Shown here: piece after piece, positions 60,461 to 64,000 of the stretch
Numbering within the stretch: position 1 is the stretch's first letter
Layout: every line of letters starts with the position of its first letter
Translations under genes and position numbers: made by a program
Source: Parapedobacter koreensis
Lineage (GTDB): Bacteria; Bacteroidota; Bacteroidia; Sphingobacteriales; Sphingobacteriaceae
Assembly (NCBI RefSeq): GCF_900109365.1
Contig: NZ_FNZR01000006.1
Location: 124,001-188,000, forward strand
Reading direction: 5' to 3'
Length of the DNA: 64,000 nucleotides
The notes under the pieces: generated by a model
Seen by the model: only the letters and a program-made list of their open reading frames with translations
What the model was told of the DNA's origin: nothing
Databases searched by the model: none

Positions 60461-62941
60461 TTATTCATCGCGTAGAGATTCGACTGGATTGGCCATCGCC
60501 GCCTTGACCGCCTGGAAACCAACCGTTGCCATAGCGATTGCGAGGGCGGTAAATCCTGCAGCAGCAAACATCCACCATTCCATGGTTATCCGGTAAGCAA
60601 AATCTTCCAGCCAATTGTTCATTGCCCACCACGCAATGGGCGAAGCGATGAGAATGGCCAAGCCAATCAGCTTCATAAAATCTTTGGACAGCAGGCGAAC
60701 GATGCTGCCCTCCGTAGCGCCCAAGACCTTGCGGATGCCGATTTCTTTGGTGCGCAGTTGGGTCGCAAAAATGACCAATCCCAATAAGCCAATGCAAGCA
60801 ATCACGATGGATAGCATGCTAAAGATACCGATGATTTCGGCAGTCCGCTGGTCCGATGCATATTGCATGGCCAGCTCTTCCCGAAGGAAGGCGTATTCCA
60901 ATGGCGCATCAGGCGAAAAAGATTGCCATAGCCCGCTGATTTGCTGGATTGTGGAGGACAGTTCCCCCGGCATAATGCGGATGGCAATGTTTGAAAAAGG
61001 CTCTTCATAGGTGTGTGAAGATTCATGGAATAAAGCAAAGGGCTGGATAGGATTGTGCAGCGACTCCGTATGGAAATCTTTCATCACGCCGATGATTTGG
61101 TAGGATTCCGCAGCATTACCGCCCGGATACTTGATGAATTTGCCTATTGGGTTTTTGTAGCCCATTCGCTTGGCAGCCGTCTCATTGATGAGCACAGTGC
61201 GGGTGTCGTCATAGCCATCGGTAAAGTTTCTGCCGACCACGAGCGAGATGCCCATGGTTTCGATAAAATCGGCATCCGTGAGGTATGAGTTGAGTGTGAT
61301 GTCCTTGGCCACGGGTTCATCCCCGGCGCTCGGCAGCGGCACGTAGAAGTCGCCAAAAGCACCCCTACCGGGGAGACTGGTGGTAATGGATGCATTTTTC
61401 ACCATGGAGAGCCCCTTCAATTCCTCCTTAAAGCTGCCTTGCTGGCTGCCCAGGCGTTCGCTATTTGAGATTACCAGCACGTTTTCTTTATCCAGTCCCA
61501 AATCATGGATTTGTGTGTATTTTAGTTGCTGGTAGACCACTAATGTGCAGATGACCAATGCGATGGAAATCGTGAATTGAAAGACAATCAGGCCACTCCG
61601 GATACCTTTGTTGCCTGCCGACGAGGCCGAAGTCTTTTGCCCCTTTAGCACCGCTACCGGCTTAAATGCGCTAAGGTAGAAAGCAGGGTAGCTACCGGCA
61701 AGCAATGTACAGACCAGTGCCAGTAGAGCCACGTATACCCAGCCACCTGCTGACCACAACATTTCGAATGCAATTGATTTATCGGCTATTTGGTTGAAAT
61801 AGGGAAGCGTCCAGTAGACCAGTGCCAGTGCCATCATGCAAGCCAACAGGCTTAATATCAATGCTTCGGCGAAAAATTGCCGGGCTACTTGCTGGCGGGT
61901 AGAACCGATGACCTTGCGTACCCCGATCTCTTTTGCTCGTTTGGATGCTCCGGCAGTGGATAGGTTCATGAAGTTTACGCACGCCAGCAGCAGGATAAAG
62001 AGGGCGATGATGGCAAAGAAATATACCGTCTTGATGCTACCTTGATCGGTGACCGCCGAGGTGATATCGGCAGAATACAGGTGAACGTCGAGCAATGGCT
62101 GGAGGCTCAAATCCCATTTGCCACCCTTTTTCAGAAACTCATCGTAAGGCTGTCCGATGCGCTTGAAGGCGCTGACTGCATGCTGGCGCATCATAGCGGG
62201 AAACTTGGCCTCCAGGCGTTTGATAGCTGCTGCATCGGTGGGCACCTGATCCTTGGACTTGACATACGTGGCCACATTCAGCCAAACCCAGCTCCAGTCA
62301 AAGTACCTGACATTCTCAGCATTTGTAATAGGAATGAGAAAATCGAATGTGAGCGAACTGGGAAAAGGCGTGTACGCCACCACGCCGGTCACGGTATAGG
62401 GCTGCTCATCGCCTTCAATGAATAGCGATTGGCCTACCGGGGCAGTATCGCCGAAATATTTCTTGGCCATGGCCTCGGTGAGCACAATGCTATGTGGGTC
62501 TGAGAGGCACGTACTGCGATCACCTACCCGTAAAGGGTAGGTGAGTACTTGCAGGAAGTTGGAATCGACCCCCAATATGCCCTGCTCGTTGAACCGGGCT
62601 TCTTGATTGGTGTCCTCACCTGCGTGGACGATCTGCTGTCCGGGACGGTAGAGCCGGGTATAACTTTCGATTTCGGGAAACGTCTCCACCAGTGTTCTCC
62701 CCGCCGGAGGTGGAGTATAGCCGGCATAAAACTCCTCCTCGCCCATCTTGCCATTGATGTTTACGCGGAAGATGCGATCAGCATCTGCAAAATGCCTGTC
62801 ATATTGATATTCATGTTTGATGAAAAGTGCAATCAGCATGACGCAAGCCATGCCCAAGGTCAGGCCAAACAGATTGATAAAGGCTTGGGCCCTATTCCGG
62901 GCAGCATTCCGCCAAGCGGTTTTGAGGTAGTTTCTAATCAT
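60461..62941 (-). CDS. ABC transporter permease, double MacB/FtsX type (array copy 1)
   Basis: From the ATG at 62941 (MIRNYLKTAWRNAARN) the protein is 826 aa; the frame opens at 62992 but that would include the promoter. First FtsX module SKRAKEIGVRKVIGSTRQQV, second QLRTKEIGIRKVLGATEGSI; C-terminus NPVESLRDE. It is promoter-proximal in the array, has a good sigma-54 promoter 28 bases upstream and lies next to a sensor kinase transcribed in the same direction. Confidence 0.93.
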   Translation of the reverse strand: MIRNYLKTAWRNAARNRAQAFINLFGLTLGMACVMLIALFIKHEYQYDRHFADADRIFRVNINGKMGEEEFYAGYTPPPAGRTLVETFPEIESYTRLYRPGQQIVHAGEDTNQEARFNEQGILGVDSNFLQVLTYPLRVGDRSTCLSDPHSIVLTEAMAKKYFGDTAPVGQSLFIEGDEQPYTVTGVVAYTPFPSSLTFDFLIPITNAENVRYFDWSWVWLNVATYVKSKDQVPTDAAAIKRLEAKFPAMMRQHAVSAFKRIGQPYDEFLKKGGKWDLSLQPLLDVHLYSADITSAVTDQGSIKTVYFFAIIALFILLLACVNFMNLSTAGASKRAKEIGVRKVIGSTRQQVARQFFAEALILSLLACMMALALVYWTLPYFNQIADKSIAFEMLWSAGGWVYVALLALVCTLLAGSYPAFYLSAFKPVAVLKGQKTSASSAGNKGIRSGLIVFQFTISIALVICTLVVYQQLKYTQIHDLGLDKENVLVISNSERLGSQQGSFKEELKGLSMVKNASITTSLPGRGAFGDFYVPLPSAGDEPVAKDITLNSYLTDADFIETMGISLVVGRNFTDGYDDTRTVLINETAAKRMGYKNPIGKFIKYPGGNAAESYQIIGVMKDFHTESLHNPIQPFALFHESSHTYEEPFSNIAIRIMPGELSSTIQQISGLWQSFSPDAPLEYAFLREELAMQYASDQRTAEIIGIFSMLSIVIACIGLLGLVIFATQLRTKEIGIRKVLGATEGSIVRLLSKDFMKLIGLAILIASPIAWWAMNNWLEDFAYRITMEWWMFAAAGFTALAIAMATVGFQAVKAAMANPVESLRDE

Positions 62942-62968
62942 GACTAATAAGCTAATCGCGGGAACACC

Positions 62969-62984
62969 GCACGTAACGCGCCAA
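62969..62984 (-). promoter_or_regulatory. Sigma-54 (-24/-12) promoter of the permease array
   Basis: The minus strand reads TTGGCGCGTTACGTGC (62984 to 62969). GG and GC are spaced by exactly ten bases, and nine of the eleven specified positions of TGGCACG-N4-TTGC match. Predicted start about 15 bases before the copy 1 ATG. Confidence 0.7.
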
Positions 62985-63035
62985 AACAACAATTAATTGA
63001 TAATCAATTGTGTGTATCGACTTTGTGCACTAAAA

Positions 63036-63053
63036 GTGTCCGATTTCGAACAC
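63036..63053. promoter_or_regulatory. Palindromic enhancer-type site upstream of copy 1
   Basis: GTGTCCGATTTCGAACAC, about 55 bases upstream of the -24 box, matches the site at 49469-49486 (16 of 18 bases), and the following CTGTTGTCCAGATACGTACAG resembles the sequence after that site. The location suits an NtrC-like activator bound upstream of a sigma-54 promoter. Confidence 0.65.
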
Positions 63054-63092
63054 CTGTTGTCCAGATACGTACAGTAAGCGATGACATATCGG

Positions 63093-64000
63093 CTATGCTG
63101 CCGGTAAGCGGATAATAAATACTGTCCCATTTGCGCTAGTCTCTACTTGAAGTGTCCCATTATGCGCTTTTACGATATCGTATGCCAATGACAGCCCCAA
63201 TCCTGTTCCTTCACCTGTTGGTTTGGTTGTAAAGAACGGCTGGAAAATTTTGTCCAATACACTGCCGGGAATCCCATTGCCATTGTCATGTACGCTGATT
63301 TCTACGTTGCCATCGGTTTTTTGCGTTTTGACGGTTACCGTAGGCTCAAAACCCTCACCGATTTGGTTTTTCTTTTCCGTCACGGCATAAAAGGCATTCG
63401 TGATTAAATTGAGAATCACCCGCCCCATATCCTGGGGTATGATCCTGATTTTCCCGACAGTTTGGTCAAAATCCGTTTTCAGCGTAGCCTTAAAGGATTG
63501 GTTCTTAGCCCGCAGGCCATGGTAAGCCAATCGTAAATATTCATCGGCCAGCGCATTGACGTCCGTAGGTTCCTTCAGTCCGCTATTGCTCCGGCTGTGT
63601 TGCAGCATACCCTTGACGATGCTATCGGCACGTTTGCCATGGTGGTTGATTTTTTCGAGATTTTGCTTCAGGTCATCCGCTATGCTGACGGCTTCAGTAT
63701 GGTTCCCTTTAGCCAGCTCGTCTTTCATTTCATCGAGCAGCTCATTGCTTACTTCCGAAAAATTATTGACAAAGTTCAGCGGGTTTTGGATTTCATGAGC
63801 AATGCCAGCAGTAAGTTCGCCCAATGAAGCCATTTTTTCGGATTGGATCAGCTGGTTCTGTGTCGATCGCAGCTCCTCCATTTTCTGGTTCAGTTCGCGT
63901 GTTCTGTCGTTGACTTTTTCTTCCAGCAACTTATTTTCTTTCTCCAGCCACTGCGATCGCACGCGGACAATGAGGTAGACGATGCCTCCTGCCAAAAGGA
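63093..64000 (-). CDS. Sensor histidine kinase, partial (N-terminus beyond right edge)
   Basis: The visible C-terminal 302 residues start in a membrane span (LLAGGIVYLIVRVR), then a coiled coil (about 17-55), HisKA with the phosphoacceptor His in GELTAGIAHEIQNPLNFVNN, and HATPase with GRVILNLITNAFYAV, DNGNGIP and GTGLGLSLAYDIV. This HisKA type (HEIxNPL) commonly pairs with NtrC-like sigma-54 activators. It lies upstream of the permease array on the same strand, so it is the likely sensor for the array's sigma-54 promoter; its response regulator should lie beyond 64000. Confidence 0.92.
   Translation of the reverse strand, partial: LLAGGIVYLIVRVRSQWLEKENKLLEEKVNDRTRELNQKMEELRSTQNQLIQSEKMASLGELTAGIAHEIQNPLNFVNNFSEVSNELLDEMKDELAKGNHTEAVSIADDLKQNLEKINHHGKRADSIVKGMLQHSRSNSGLKEPTDVNALADEYLRLAYHGLRAKNQSFKATLKTDFDQTVGKIRIIPQDMGRVILNLITNAFYAVTEKKNQIGEGFEPTVTVKTQKTDGNVEISVHDNGNGIPGSVLDKIFQPFFTTKPTGEGTGLGLSLAYDIVKAHNGTLQVETSANGTVFIIRLPAA

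Overview
The window reads as a chromosomal segment of a Bacteroidota bacterium, most likely family Sphingobacteriaceae (inference from protein families and promoter style; no rRNA is present). Supporting signs are Bacteroidota-type promoters (TAnnTTTG -7 boxes), few Shine-Dalgarno sequences, a TonB/ExbB/ExbD/ExbD operon, a short NuoG, a beta-barrel outer-membrane protein with a CarboxypepD_reg-like N-terminus, and arrays of about 800-aa MacB/FtsX permeases.

Layout. 1-9520: rnhB (cut by the left edge, minus strand), a secreted Tyr/Gly-rich protein with an outer-membrane beta-barrel protein, an M16 peptidase, fabD, metK (minus) behind a probable SAM-II riboswitch, a diacylglycerol-kinase-like lipid kinase and a SUI1/YciH protein. 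9521-15874: a TonB energy-transduction operon (exbB, two exbD, tonB, a small membrane protein, a PstS-like lipoprotein, a TPR protein). 15967-33120: a 14-gene complex I operon nuoA-N. 33124-36507: a minus-strand trio (transglutaminase, alpha-E/DUF403, circularly permuted ATP-grasp). 36711-41773: a tricorn-like S41 protease and a PAS histidine kinase. 41891-62941: seven paralogous double-FtsX ABC permeases on the minus strand, interrupted by a BamA/TamA-like barrel protein and a CocE-type hydrolase lipoprotein. 63093-64000: a sensor kinase cut by the right edge.

The most unusual part is 16326-20635. The nuo operon is split between nuoA and nuoB by about 4 kb of AT-rich DNA. The insert is flanked by imperfect direct repeats of about 183 bp, each carrying the last nine codons of nuoA, the intergenic terminator and the first codons of nuoB. 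It encodes a small secreted Glu-rich peptide, a terminator, then three tightly packed genes: a single-span membrane protein, a polytopic membrane protein resembling HTTM/SdpB-type proteins, and an S41-peptidase lipoprotein. I read this as a horizontally acquired candidate secreted-peptide production or maturation system. Its function is inference.

The permease array appears to be under sigma-54 control. A GG-N10-GC promoter lies before the first gene, and near-identical palindromes lie upstream of both array segments, next to a sensor kinase. The array also carries recombination scars (identical 75-bp 3' ends followed by leftover C-terminal codons of other paralogs) and REP-like 79-bp inverted-repeat elements.
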